DNA of 64,000 bases, taken from the NCBI GenBank assembly GCA_905221605.1, contig CAJNDS010002837.1, forward strand, positions 1 through 64,000, written 5' to 3'. The stretch comes from Symbiodinium natans. Taxonomy: Eukaryota; Sar; Dinophyceae; Suessiales; Symbiodiniaceae. Numbering within the stretch: the first letter of the stretch is position 1; every line of letters begins with the position of its first letter. Of the stretch, positions 46,708 through 57,426 are shown in pieces. Below the pieces are notes generated by a model. That model was not told the DNA's origin. It did not search any database and was given only the letters and a program-made list of their open reading frames with translations. The position numbers and the translations under genes are program-made.

Positions 46708-47406
46708 CTAGGCTATTCTTGAAGCTGTACAGAGCGTAGAGGAGAATGTTTTAAACGAGCTTGCAAAGCTAGTGAACGTAACGCTGATTTGTTGGGGAGG
46801 AAAGTATCGTGATGAAGGATGTGTCTTTCGCATGTTTGTGCAGCAACTCCTTCTTCTGGTCTGTAAGATCGCTCTTTCGATGTCGAAAATCTTTCGGTGA
46901 CGAAGCTTTCGTGACGGAGTGTGCATAAGTTGAGTATGACGATTCAGTGTATGACATGAGATCCAAGCTTTAACTAAAGATGGCTTCTCTGTTTTTGCGT
47001 GCTGGTGTATGGTTTTGAGATGTTCTCTGTTCTCGGGGTCAAAAGGTTCGTTTCTTCCCAAAAGGATGAAAGCTTTTTTGTGTACGTTTCGAGGAGCCAA
47101 TTGGCCCTGAAAGATTACCTGCCGTAGTGGGTAAGCACTTCTGGAGCCTCCAGTAATTCGGGAACTTTACGACTTGGACATTGTGAGATGTGTGTAGCAT
47201 TTCAACTACTACTCTGCTTGAGCAAGATCGGTCAACAAATGTAGAGGAATGTGTAATATTCTTCTGTAGCCCTTCATTTGAGAAGCATCTATTCTCTTTA
47301 GTTCGTTCGATGTTAGAATAGCCTCTAGACGATGCAATAATTTACTTCGTAGTCGTAGCATCGAGTGGAAGACTTGTGTCTTCCATTTGTCATATGCCGT
47401 ATGCAA
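46708..47406 (-). mobile_element. LINE-type reverse transcriptase C-terminal relic
   Basis: At 47406-47210 the minus strand reads RSKLLHRLEAILTSNELKRI followed by DASQMKGYRRILHIP. This matches the post-catalytic thumb region of non-LTR reverse transcriptases (pattern K-L-L-x-G-L-E, then R-L-D-x-F-Q, then R-R-I-L). After a one-base frame change near 47245 it continues STFVDRSCSSRVVVEM, again as expected. A later frame (KKAFILLGRNEPFDPENREH) suits the following region. Stops and frame changes show it is dead. The YADD catalytic part was not found upstream. The block is more AT-rich than its surroundings. Confidence 0.5.
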
Positions 47407-47419
47407 CTTCGCTTACGGC

Positions 47420-48480
47420 TCACAAGTCGGAGGGCGGCAGCTGTCTAAAATACAACCAAAAGTACCTTCCACCAAACAGCTGATGTGCGCTTAACACTTG
47501 GCATGCATGTAGGTAGGCAGGATAGGTAGGTGTCGGCCAGCCGGCGCCACCACGCTCAGCCTCCGAAAACGTCGTGAGGGCGGCATTGTAAATCGCGGTG
47601 CCTCGAGCTGAAAAATCCCGCAAAGCATCCCTGGAGAAATGTCCTTGTTAAATTTGTTCGTCATCTTCATCAAAACCGTTGTCCCATGCACATTTCTGTA
47701 CTTGCGTTTCCGTTTCTATATACTTACCTTTGCGTGTTGCTGTTTGTCTTATGTTACTGGGATAGTTCTGTCTAACGCTTCTTCGAGTCGTTCAATATCT
47801 CATGTTGAGTTTCTGCCTAGCATTCTTAAAAGTTCGTTTTACATGTCGAATTATGTTTGTCATCGCGGTCAATTGTGTCAATAAACTTCATTATGCCACT
47901 GACATAGGTTTTGGTAAACAAGTCACGTGTGTGCCGTATTTTGTGTTCAATCTTGCTAAACTCTGATTGTTTGTCCCGGACTCGATTACGATGCTTGTTG
48001 CTGTCAATCCTCTATTCATAACCCAAGCAATTTTGCTTTGGGGCAATAAAAGTGGGAATAGTTCGAACTGCATCTCCGCTCCTCCCCCGCCTCTTCCTAA
48101 CAAGCCCCTTCAATGTTAACAGGAGCTTTCCAGAATACATCTTGCAATTTCCTATGATAATCTAGAGTCTAGAAGACCTAATTAATCTATGTTATGAGGT
48201 CCCATGGTGCCAAAATAAAGCCTCGTTCATTCCTCACAGATATGCGAACCAGTGGGGTCCAATAGGGCTTGACGGAACTCTCACGCGTCGAAGTATCGAA
48301 AGCACAGTTTGAATACACAGAGGCAGTCTGTAAATCCTACGACCCACCTGTAGAGACTCGACAGCAATAGGATCGACCGAACTAAGTCACTAATTGAGAA
48401 CCTTGTACCGAGAGTGGATGTCTCTAAACTTCACTAGCTAGAACCTCATCACTGGAACCTTCACTAGTCAGGATACCACT
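47420..48480. other. AT-richer stretch without recognised genes
   Basis: Composition stays AT-rich relative to the rest of the window. No recognisable ORF; possibly the remainder of the LINE insertion. Confidence 0.3.
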
Positions 48481-48500
48481 AGTACCTGCCAGAAGAGCAA

Positions 48501-48848
48501 ATGGCTGTCTACAACAACCCGCTACCACGTCATCAAAGGCAACCCAGTTTGTCGGAAACCTGTTGCCTGCAAAGGGCATGTAGAATTGCACTACCGACAG
48601 TGAGATTTTCAGAATCCTGGCCACGTTCGTGGGGGCAGCTGCCTCTACAGATGCTTGAGGGGTATAAGCCTAGTTACGCAGTTCCATGTGACCCTAACAG
48701 CATGGCACTCTCAGTAGACAAGTCAGGCATTTCAGGAAGCAGAAAAGAATCCCCAAAACCTAAAGGGCCTGCAAACGCTGCCTGCTTTGCTGGGCCTGCT
48801 GTTCCTGGTTTTAATGACATTTCGCAATTACTTCCGATGTTGATGTAA
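48501..48848 (+). CDS. Hypothetical ORF
   Basis: A 115-codon plus-strand ORF starting with ATG and ending at TGA. The second half (GYKPSYAVPCDPNSMALSVD, SGSRKESPKPKGPANAACFA) is Pro/Ser/Lys-rich and protein-like. Opposite strand partly open; no domain recognised. Confidence 0.3.
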   Translation: MAVYNNPLPRHQRQPSLSETCCLQRACRIALPTVRFSESWPRSWGQLPLQMLEGYKPSYAVPCDPNSMALSVDKSGISGSRKESPKPKGPANAACFAGPAVPGFNDISQLLPMLM

Positions 48849-49489
48849 TTCATATTTTGCGTCGGCACGGTTCCAAAGCCAGCACGATGCCCCATGGCAA
48901 CCGCCAGCCCCCGCCTCGACTTCGCTCGTATCCAGGTGTCATGTCATGTCATGTCAGTGCCTTGCTGAAGGAAGTCTCAGAACTGACCAGAAAAACCAAG
49001 GTTGAAACAACTTCACACGGTCTCCTTGTTTACGGCACGGTCTCGTACACATCCTGCTCGTTCTGACATCGCTTTTTGAAATAAGCCCGCACACGATTCC
49101 GCTTCGAAGTGTTTGCATTGTCAGATAAAACGGCAGGAGCCGCCTCATCTCAAGCGGGTGCGCTTGAGCCCGTTTGCACGGAAAGCAGCAACAGCTCAGC
49201 GATGGATGTGCATCTTCTAGCTGCACTGGGTGCCGCGGGCATGCAGGATCTGCGCCAAGGCCGCAGCACTTGCAAACTCTTCTACATCTGCGGAATCTGG
49301 GAAGTCCTTGGGTGTTGCGTGAGAACGCTGGGTCCGATTCAGGTTGCTGTCAGCGTTGTGGTTGTGTCGTCGAATTCATGAAGCGGGTGACCATGATTTT
49401 GTAACATGCAGCTTGTACCCTGCAGCATAAGAATGGCCAAAGAGGGACAAAGCGTAGCTTGTCTTCTCTCGCCTTGATTTGAGCTTGGG

Positions 49490-49757
49490 ACTGCTGCTGC
49501 TAGAAGATCGTCGAGGGTCTTCCCAGGAAGGTTGAGCCACACCTCAGCTGACTTTACCAACAAAGGCTGGTGACATTAAGCGCCTTCTTGGGCAATGCTT
49601 TCGGAAAGATCGCTCGGCCCGTGGAAAATCTTAAAACACAACTGTTCCGCCCCGCCTTTCGCACCAAACCAAGCGGCTGTGCCCCGTTGCACAACCATGC
49701 AGTGCCTGAGAGGCTTCCATTGTGGACAGCGTATAACACTACTCTGCACAGCACCAT
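49490..49757 (-). CDS. Possible exons, hypothetical
   Basis: Two minus-strand frames look coding: LVRKAGRNSCVLRFSTGRAI to KALPKKALNVTS, then VKSAEVWLNLPGKTLDDLLA to VPSSNQG before a possible GC donor. They may be one exon pair. No family recognised. Confidence 0.3.
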
Positions 49758-50319
49758 AAGTCAAGTGGATTTCCCATGCTCTCAATGCACTCACTAAACT
49801 ACTGCCGAACTGGGCCATCCAATCTATCGCAGCCGCGAAGCCGTTGCTGCATGAGGTGTCCTCTGAGCATGGGTAGCCTGCAACTATTTCTGGGCGTGTT
49901 CGCATGCTTCCCACTCAGGATCTTTACAGATTGCAGACGATTGCGGGCACATGCCAGTACATGATTTCAATGATGGTACTTGGTAGGGCCCTGCACTTGG
50001 AAACATAGGTCAGTGGAAAGTCACCCGGTGCAAGCCTGACTTGACCCCGTTGCGATGCCAAGAGTCCACACATCAAAGTATCAAAACCAACTTGAGCTGC
50101 ACGTGCGCAAGGCCTACGCAGGCGGTGCTCGGGGCCTGCCGGTCGCGGCAGGCATTAGCCAATCTCTCTGTCAAACGAGGCTTAGGGAGGGGCAAGAGCT
50201 GGGTGAGCCAGCGGATTACTGAGTGCTGGTAGAGTGGTCATCACTCGTAGGGAGACGCCGCATGCAGCACCATGCATTTTGCAAAGGTTAGTGAAACTGC
50301 ATGTCGCAAAGATGCTTCT

Positions 50320-50916
50320 TCAGAATGTAACATGTCTGGCCTCGGACCAGCAAATGGCATACTCGCCGAGCCCTGACACGCTGGCATTTGGAGGGCCTGA
50401 AAAGACTTGCACTGGTGCAATATTTGTACTGTAGGTGTTGGTGCTCAGCCAAATTTGACACATGTGCATCTCGCAGTTTAAAGCATGATAGGCTTGACCC
50501 ATCCGAAGCGCACGATCCAGAGGGTGGTCTTTTGGCTCTGCGGCTCTTAGTCTTGGCAGCGGACCATGTGGCATGCCCAACTCGTACGTGTCGAAGAACC
50601 GCCCTCCCACCTGCGCTACTTCGAGCGCACTTCCGCCATATCGATTCTGTTGATGAAAGCTATGGTCTGATGTCGAAAGCTCACTCGTGTTTTTCTGCCA
50701 TGAAGGACAGCATTCAGACCTTGCAAAGCTGAACCCCCAAGTGCAAGCAAAGAAAGCACAGGATTTTTCAAGACCGTGTCGACACATCCTCAAGTCCGAA
50801 AAGGGCACACAAATGAGGGCATCGCCAGCTGAGGGTTCGTCACTCCTGGCCTGAGTGTTCAAAGGACGGGACAGCCCTTGCTGGCTTCTGGACAACTTCT
50901 GACGGTGGGAAGGCAA
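50320..50916 (-). CDS. Hypothetical protein, long open frame
   Basis: A 198-codon uninterrupted minus-strand frame. Parts such as YGGSALEVAQVGGRFFDTYE and LDRALRMGQAYHALNCEMHM are protein-like. A plus-strand frame of 114 codons overlaps it. No domain recognised. Confidence 0.3.
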   Translation of the reverse strand: MPSHRQKLSRSQQGLSRPLNTQARSDEPSAGDALICVPFSDLRMCRHGLEKSCAFFACTWGFSFARSECCPSWQKNTSELSTSDHSFHQQNRYGGSALEVAQVGGRFFDTYELGMPHGPLPRLRAAEPKDHPLDRALRMGQAYHALNCEMHMCQIWLSTNTYSTNIAPVQVFSGPPNASVSGLGEYAICWSEARHVTF

Positions 50917-51213
50917 TATTCGGTGAGGTCACCCGAATTTTATCTCAGGACTAGATTCCTCCACTCAGCATGGTTCATGCTCGAATTCTCAGTCATGGTT
51001 GTCAGACAAGGCAGCCACCAGTGAGCAAAGCTGCAGTTGACACTTCCGCATGGACCTTAATTAAGGCATCAGGTCTTGCAGTCCACTTTGATGCACTGGT
51101 TTCTTCCGTGCTTGCTAATTACTAAGCATCAGGCTGCTGCCGGGGTTCGTCTCGTCCTGACACGAACTCTACCACGAGGGTGTGGGATTACGACATGAAC
51201 AGCCCAAGGTCAA

Positions 51214-51545
51214 TCAACGTCCATGAAGCAAATCATTCGGGGCTAGCCAGTCCCGCTTGACAATGACGATCTGACTCTGCTGAGCCGACCTGGGTACCAT
51301 CCATCCATTTGATGACCCAACAATCACTATTCGGCTGGATCTTTTGCATCCGGAATCACATCCGCTCGCCTGTGAGGCAGCTGCCATGTTTGACAAAGCT
51401 GGATCTGAGCTCAAAATGATCTTTTCAGTGTGGAAGCGAACTCTTCCCAGAAACTTTGAAGGTTGAAACATGAATCCACAAAAGTCGGCCAGGCTCACTA
51501 TCAATCAAATACCGGGAACCAAAGTCTTGGTGAGGAGCATTTCGA
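51214..51545 (-). CDS. Possible two-exon segment, hypothetical
   Basis: SRYLIDSEPGRLLWIHVSTF (51540-51470) and, in another frame, RSSRIVIVGSSNGWMVPRSA to VKRDWLAPND (51335-51220). Both read cleanly on the minus strand and could be consecutive exons. Family unknown. Confidence 0.32.
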
Positions 51546-52779
51546 CAAGCCACACATGACCAAGTGATACTCTGACTATACTGGACAAAAGGCGTGTCTT
51601 CTTGGAAATACTGGATGGTCCCAAAAAAGGGACTCTTGGGTTTGCAAGAGTTCTCCCGCCAAGTCTGCGATGGGTTCAGCCTAGGGGTCTGACATAATCC
51701 AGGCCCCAATTCAGACCCCCTTATTGTCGTAACCCCGCAGGGTACCCATTCAAACATGGCTTGCTTGACTTGGCTTTGGCTGGGCTGATGCAAACGTGCC
51801 CGGCCTTCAAGAATTGCGTGGCTTTGGCCTGGAGTTGTTACGGGGGCGGGCAGCTTGTTTTCTCGAACGACATGCTAGGGAACTGATGGTGTTCCTTTCC
51901 CCCCCTGTGCCGTGACTTCGCAGTCGCTCCCGCAACACCGTGGCTTTCTTTCGCGCCATCCATGGTGGAACTGCGCAGCTGCATCGCATCTGTGGTGGGG
52001 AGGGTGGAGAGTGGCTGCACACCCGGCCTTTTTTGTTTGGCATGTGTTACGTCAACGTTTACCCTGGCAACTGGCCTGAGTAAATCACATCATCACTGAA
52101 TCTAATGAGTAAACGTAGGCATAAGCAAAATTGACAAACCACAATCACATCTGCAGCATGCTGGCGCTCTAACATCACAGTACTGTGGGACCACAGCGTC
52201 TGGGGCTCTAGCAGCGTCACAGCTCCGAACAGCCGCACAGAGCAGCTTACTCCATATGCGCAGCCTCCAGTCACTTGTCTTCACCATGCGTGGAGAATGT
52301 CAAGAAATCGCCTCGGCTGAGTCGAGGAGTTCTGGGTGTCGAGCTAGCACCAGGAGCGCGTCGCTGCTCGTAGCCCACGCCACCAAATGCCATCACCTAG
52401 AGACCATGTCGGGCTCTGCATGCACATCGGTGCTCAGCTATCTCAGCTCAAGGCTCTCTGATTGCCAGTGTCAGCCACCTGGCGCAATGCGGTGAAGAGC
52501 CCTCTGAAGACATCACGAAGCGGCCCACAGAAATCCAAATCTTTTCGCATTTTGTGGCGGAGGGATGCTTGGATTGACATACAGTAGGATTGAGGAATTC
52601 AGCCCTCAAGGTTGCACCTAGCAGAAGCAGTTGGTGCTTGTGCTAATATGCCGGCTTCGCAACAAGCGCCTGGGTTGCAACATCCTTAGTGCCGTGTGAG
52701 CAGCTTTCTCAGATCCCCCTAAAAACAATGATGAGGGGCCGCCTGGTTTACAGGCCGAGCGCACCCTGGTCGATCCCAT

Positions 52780-53499
52780 GCATGCACAGACACGGACACG
52801 GACGCGGACGCGGACAGACACCGACACCGACACACACCCATTCCCATATTCCCATATTCCCATATTCCCATATTCCCATATTCCCAGATTCCCAGATTCC
52901 CAAATTCCCAGATTTGCAGATTTGCAGATTCCCAGATTGCCAGATTAATGCCAGATTCCCAGATTGCCAGATTCCCAGATTCTCAGATTCCCAGATTCCC
53001 ACATTCCCCCATTCCCCCATTCCCACATTCCCAAAGTCCCACATTCCCACATTCCCAAAGTCCCACATTCCCATTCTGCCATTCTTTCCCTCCCATTCTC
53101 CCATTCCCCCATTCGCCCATTCCCATTCCCACCAGTGCAAGGGCGCAAGCACACGAGCGGGCAAGCACGCAAGCACACACGCACCCACACACCCAGACAC
53201 CCACACACCCTTACACCCTTACACCCACACACCCAACAACACTCTGACTCTGACAAAGCCACACAGAGACACAGAGTCACCCCGAGAGACACAGAGATAC
53301 ACAGAGGGAAAAAGAGACACACGGAGACACAGAGACACTCAGAGACACACACGCACGCACACACGCACACACGCGCACACGCGTCACACACGCACACGCA
53401 CACGCACACGCGCACACACAAACACAAACACAAACACAAACACCAAACACCAAACACCAAACACCAAACACCAAACACCAAACACCAAACACCAAACAC

Positions 53500-53543
<44 letters not shown>

Positions 53544-53545
53544 CA
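52780..53545. repeat. Compound mini- and microsatellite block
   Basis: An uninterrupted succession of simple repeats. CGGACACGGA units (52788-52820). CCCATATT octamers, then CCCAGATT octamers (52842-52990). CCCACATT/CCCCCATT units (52995-53125). CACCCACACAC units (53160-53235). CACAGAGA units (53260-53345). CGCACACA units (53346-53415). AAACACA units (53416-53440). The heptamer ACACCAA about ten times (53440-53505). Finally (AC)n to 53540. The plus strand is nearly free of G and the minus strand of C. All long ORFs here are repeat artefacts. Confidence 0.9.
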
Positions 53546-53549
53546 AACC

Positions 53550-55350
53550 TCCATTCCGGGCAAGGGGCAATGACAAGACCTCGTGGTGCATCTAGTTGGT
53601 GAAGACCTTGCCCACCAAGCGGAACGCCCTGAGTTCAGCATGTTTCTGAGGGGACTCGGAGGACATGTGAAAACAAAAGTCGACAACAGCAGGCAGGAAT
53701 CAAGAAACCAAGTCAAGCTCAGAAAAAGAGCAGCTGAGGCGGAAAGAACGCCAGAACACCGGCAAACATCTCAGAAAGAAGCGCCGAGCAGACAAGTGAG
53801 AACTGAAGGGCCTATATACATCGGCTAAGTCTAAGTCGGTCTCGTCCGAAATCCCTGTGAAACTGCTGCAAGACATGTCTTATTCAACATCCTGTCGGAT
53901 GCGAGTGAGATTCGTTGACCATGCTTGTGCAAGGAAGCCATCATAAGGCCAATGCAACTCCGGGAGATGTGACGACTAAAGCTGCAACCAATGGTAAGAT
54001 ACTATTGCAATGGTTCTAGCTGCTGAGGGACCCCCCCCCAAACTCAGGAACAAAGAGAAGCTTAGAAACACTCTAAGTAACGTGATCAACAACCTCTGAA
54101 GCCTCCGAACGGTGCCATGCCAGAAGGAGAGCATCATCAACAGCATGAAGCAGCTGCTTTTTACAAAAACTGACTCTCCTTTCGTGGGAAGGGAGGCTAA
54201 CCCCAAAACAAACGGAGAGTGGCAAGCGAAAGCCTTGCCTTGACCCCTCAAAGTAACGATCACGAGCCCTTTACCCTACTAGTACCCCCCGACATTCTTT
54301 TTCGGACGCTTCTCAGTTTTTCTGAGTCTTTGCCGGCTTTCGGAATGCCGCTTCGCTGCTTCCGAATCCTGGCGCCTCTGGCTTCTTCGGCTTGTTGTGA
54401 CTTAGGCTCGCGCGCTTCCGTCAAGGGAGGAGCAGCAGCACCTCGGCACAAGGTGTCAAGAGGTGCACTACGACTAGGAACGAAGCTGCCGGTCGTGGAG
54501 GAGACTCTCGGAACCAGCATCACAAATCGCTTCGATAATCTTCCGCGACTGCAAGGATATGCCAAAATATGCCAAAGCTCATGCGACCACCTGTTTCTCG
54601 CCATCGAACTCGAGTCTGGGATCTAGAAGGCAGTTACCACCAAGGCAACTACCACCCTGCACCGGTGCGCTTACTTTCTTGGAAAGGCTGCGCCATCACT
54701 ACACCAACTGCTGAGGTCGATAAGGGGGAAAAAAAAGACCCGATGAACTTGGACTGCGAGCAGCGAAAGCCTTGCTCAACGCTCGTGGCGCAGAAGGTAT
54801 GGACTGCACATCAACAGTCAACACAAATGTTCCGTGACGTTTGGTACTTGTTAAAGTCCGGTAGTCGCATTCGATCGAACCCATGAGGCTATGTAATCAC
54901 ATGTCAGGTGCGAAATAAAACGGCTGAGTCTCGCATACTTGGTGAGACATGCCAGGAGAGAATCCGACACGAGGAGGTGCTCGCGCAAAAAACGACTCAT
55001 TGACTGAATTCATATCGTAGTAGACAACGGAGGTCTGGTTCGGATGGTCCCTGTGCATATAGAGCTCGGTGCTGAGAACTCGGAAGCTTCGCAGGTGCCT
55101 GAAACCGGGCTATGCCTCTCGTCAAGGCCCAGTGCTACACGTCTCTGCTGCTCATTTACGGGGATGCCGGTTCACAAGGCTTTGATGCCCGATGACATGT
55201 CACAACACACCAGATACAGAAGTTCACTTGCAGTGCTGTTGTCAAGGTGGCTGGGTTAAGTTTGGAAAGCACCTGCTGAAACTTGATGGGTGTGTCCCCG
55301 ACTGTGTTTGGTGCACTGCCGGACATAGGCGGGCTTGGAGCAGCCTTGCT
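53550..55350. other. Stretch without recognised genes
   Basis: Anonymous ORFs only. A basic, hydrophilic minus-strand segment near 54265-54440 (PKSQQAEEARGARIRKQRSG) could be an exon but has no family match. Confidence 0.3.
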
Positions 55351-55359
55351 TTGTGGAAT

Positions 55360-55361
<2 letters not shown>

Positions 55362-55393
<32 letters not shown>
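55362..55393. repeat. Poly-G tract
   Basis: About 30 consecutive G, among the longest homopolymers in the window. Its length may be an assembly approximation. Confidence 0.85.
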
Positions 55394-56067
55394 GCCGTAC
55401 CTGCAATTGCAATGGGCATATGCACCTACGCAAGTCACTCGCGCCGTGCTTTTCTGTAGACTTGGGTATTTCATGTACTGCTCCTTCGATCTCACGCGCG
55501 TTTGAAGCCCCATATACCTGCACATCTTCAGGCATAGATCCGAGACCTTGTGCATGCAGCCTACAGATGCGACGAGAACGTGGACTCAAACAAGTGTCAA
55601 CCCAAGCAAGGCGCCAGACCGCCGACTAAGAATCTGAAAATGTCTCAAACCGTCGCCCTTTTAAAAGGCATGAACTGGAAGCTGCGAGCTTGCCTGCAAG
55701 ATGCGCGTGCAGGCAGGATCTAGACGGAGGAAATCCAAAAATACCGTACCATACCGTGCATGCTACGCAAGTAGACGGCCAAGCCGAGCTGCACTGGGTC
55801 ACGCAGCAAAGATGTACTCCCGAACCCGCCTGCACCCAGCAAACTCTGGTCCGACCACGAAATGGACTGCACACTTGCGGCATCGCGTCGACCTGCTGCT
55901 CAGAAGTTCTCAGTTTCTGCGTCCTGCCGGAAGAGATGTTGCAAACACGGCGGCAAACTGCGTCTTGTGACGAATGCCTGCCTATTTCCGTTCTGGTTTT
56001 GGGTCTGCACTCTTCTGCGCAGAGAAGCTATGTCACAGATGCAACCATTGAGGTAATATTGAGGTCA

Positions 56068-56135
56068 TTATCCCAGGCTGTCCTCAGCCTCCTTCTGCTC
56101 TCGAGCTTCAGACTGCTTCTGTTCAAGTTCTCTTG
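56068..56135 (-). CDS. Small coiled-coil exon
   Basis: After the acceptor-like CTACGCAAG the frame reads ELEQKQSEAREQKEAEDSLG before a stop, a charged heptad-like helix. It is on the same strand as, and downstream of, the channel/EF-hand exons, but linkage is unproven. Confidence 0.35.
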
Positions 56136-56694
56136 CGTAGATGGACCTGAGCATGAGAAGTGGAATGCAGCAGTGCCTAAGTAAAAGCTGCCACAAGCAT
56201 GCGTTGGGTGTGTAAGCAATCAAGACAGAGATGGTGATTTACCTGGATAAACAGCCGATGTTCCTTGTGAAAATCACACCGCTGCAAGGCATCTTTAAGG
56301 TGATGGCGTCTGTTTGCGCCTATGTCTTTGCTGGTCAAAGCATCCATGCCCGCACGATGATAACGTCCATGTTACCAATGTGTGCGAATGGCCAGAGCGT
56401 CCATGTCCGCACGATGGCTATGTCCGTGTTGCCAATGCGTGCGAATGGCCAGAGCATGCATGTCCGCACGATGCAGCGCCCTCGCTACCAATGCGTGCCA
56501 ATGGCCAGAGCATCCATGTGCGCGATGATTGTCCGTGCTACCAGTTTAACATAGTTTAACCCTAAAGCATAGTCCTTCACACTCAAATTCTTTGGACTCA
56601 AATCCTTGGGGTGGATGCCGGCCACTTACATTTAGTTCTGAACCTAAACGCTGCGATTTTAAGGCTACGCCGGTGCAAGTCACGCCTTGAGGCC

Positions 56695-57144
56695 TCAGGA
56701 TTGCAGAGTTTGATAAAGGCATGCCCTGTAGACTTGCAGACTTGTAGGCTTCTGGCCTTCATGGTTTTCGGCTGAGTTAGGATTACGTCTTTGGTCCTTC
56801 CCTGCCATATTCTCCCCTCCTGGGTGTTCCACATGGACCTGAAAATCTGCATTCTGTAAAGCCTGTAAAGCCTCCAAACACAGAGGTGTCTACAGGGACG
56901 CTGCCATCTTTAACTTCATCAATCGCAAAGATCGTCCGTTCTCCTATTGCGCAGCTGCCTGGCACATCGTGTTGGGCAGTTTGCAGGCGACCAGAGCACC
57001 GGTGTCTTGAAAAATCAGAGCAACGGCTGCCCTGGAGAGATGTTTTAAGAGAGCATTAAGAGAACCACACGCCGCGCCGAGCGTCTTGTATGCAGTCGGG
57101 AACAGCGTCTTGATGAACTCGGAATCATCAATCGCCTCATGTGC
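56695..57144 (-). CDS. Hypothetical exons downstream of the EF-hand region
   Basis: Two clean minus-strand frames. From about 57135 to 56944: AIDDSEFIKTLFPTAYKTLG, then SLNALLKHLSRAAVALIFQD, ending ACKLPNTMCQAAAQ. At 56874-56695: LQNADFQVHVEHPGGENMAG to QKPTSLQVYRA. Both look protein-like and could be the 3' part of the channel gene or a separate gene. No domain recognised. Confidence 0.4.
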
Positions 57145-57426
57145 TTAGCTCGGGTGACGCTCTCTATGGTGGCTGTTGCCAGGTTCGGGTTTACCCTCGG
57201 GGTTAGAGGGCCAGGGTCGGCTGGCGGGGCGGGGAGGGATGGTTCAAGCTCCTGGGAAACAGACAAAGGCGAACGTCGCAACGGCACCATGCGCAGATGG
57301 TGCACCTACAGGCACCTTGGTGAAGGAAGCCACATTCGCCAGATGACTTGTCCGCATACGAGGGTCCGCTGAAGTTCTCTTCAACTGAACCCTTGCCCTT
57401 GCTCAGAGCGCTTGCAGCTAGGCGAC

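Noticed and set aside
50060-50110. Minus-strand FDVWTLGIATG resembling kinase subdomain IX
   Set aside because: A stop lies just upstream in frame, there is no acceptor, and no other kinase motif was found nearby.
52689-53716. ORFs of up to 294 codons across the compound repeat block
   Set aside because: Every long frame is a translation of short tandem repeats (Trp/Glu/Gly, Pro/His/Ser or Val/Cys alternations).
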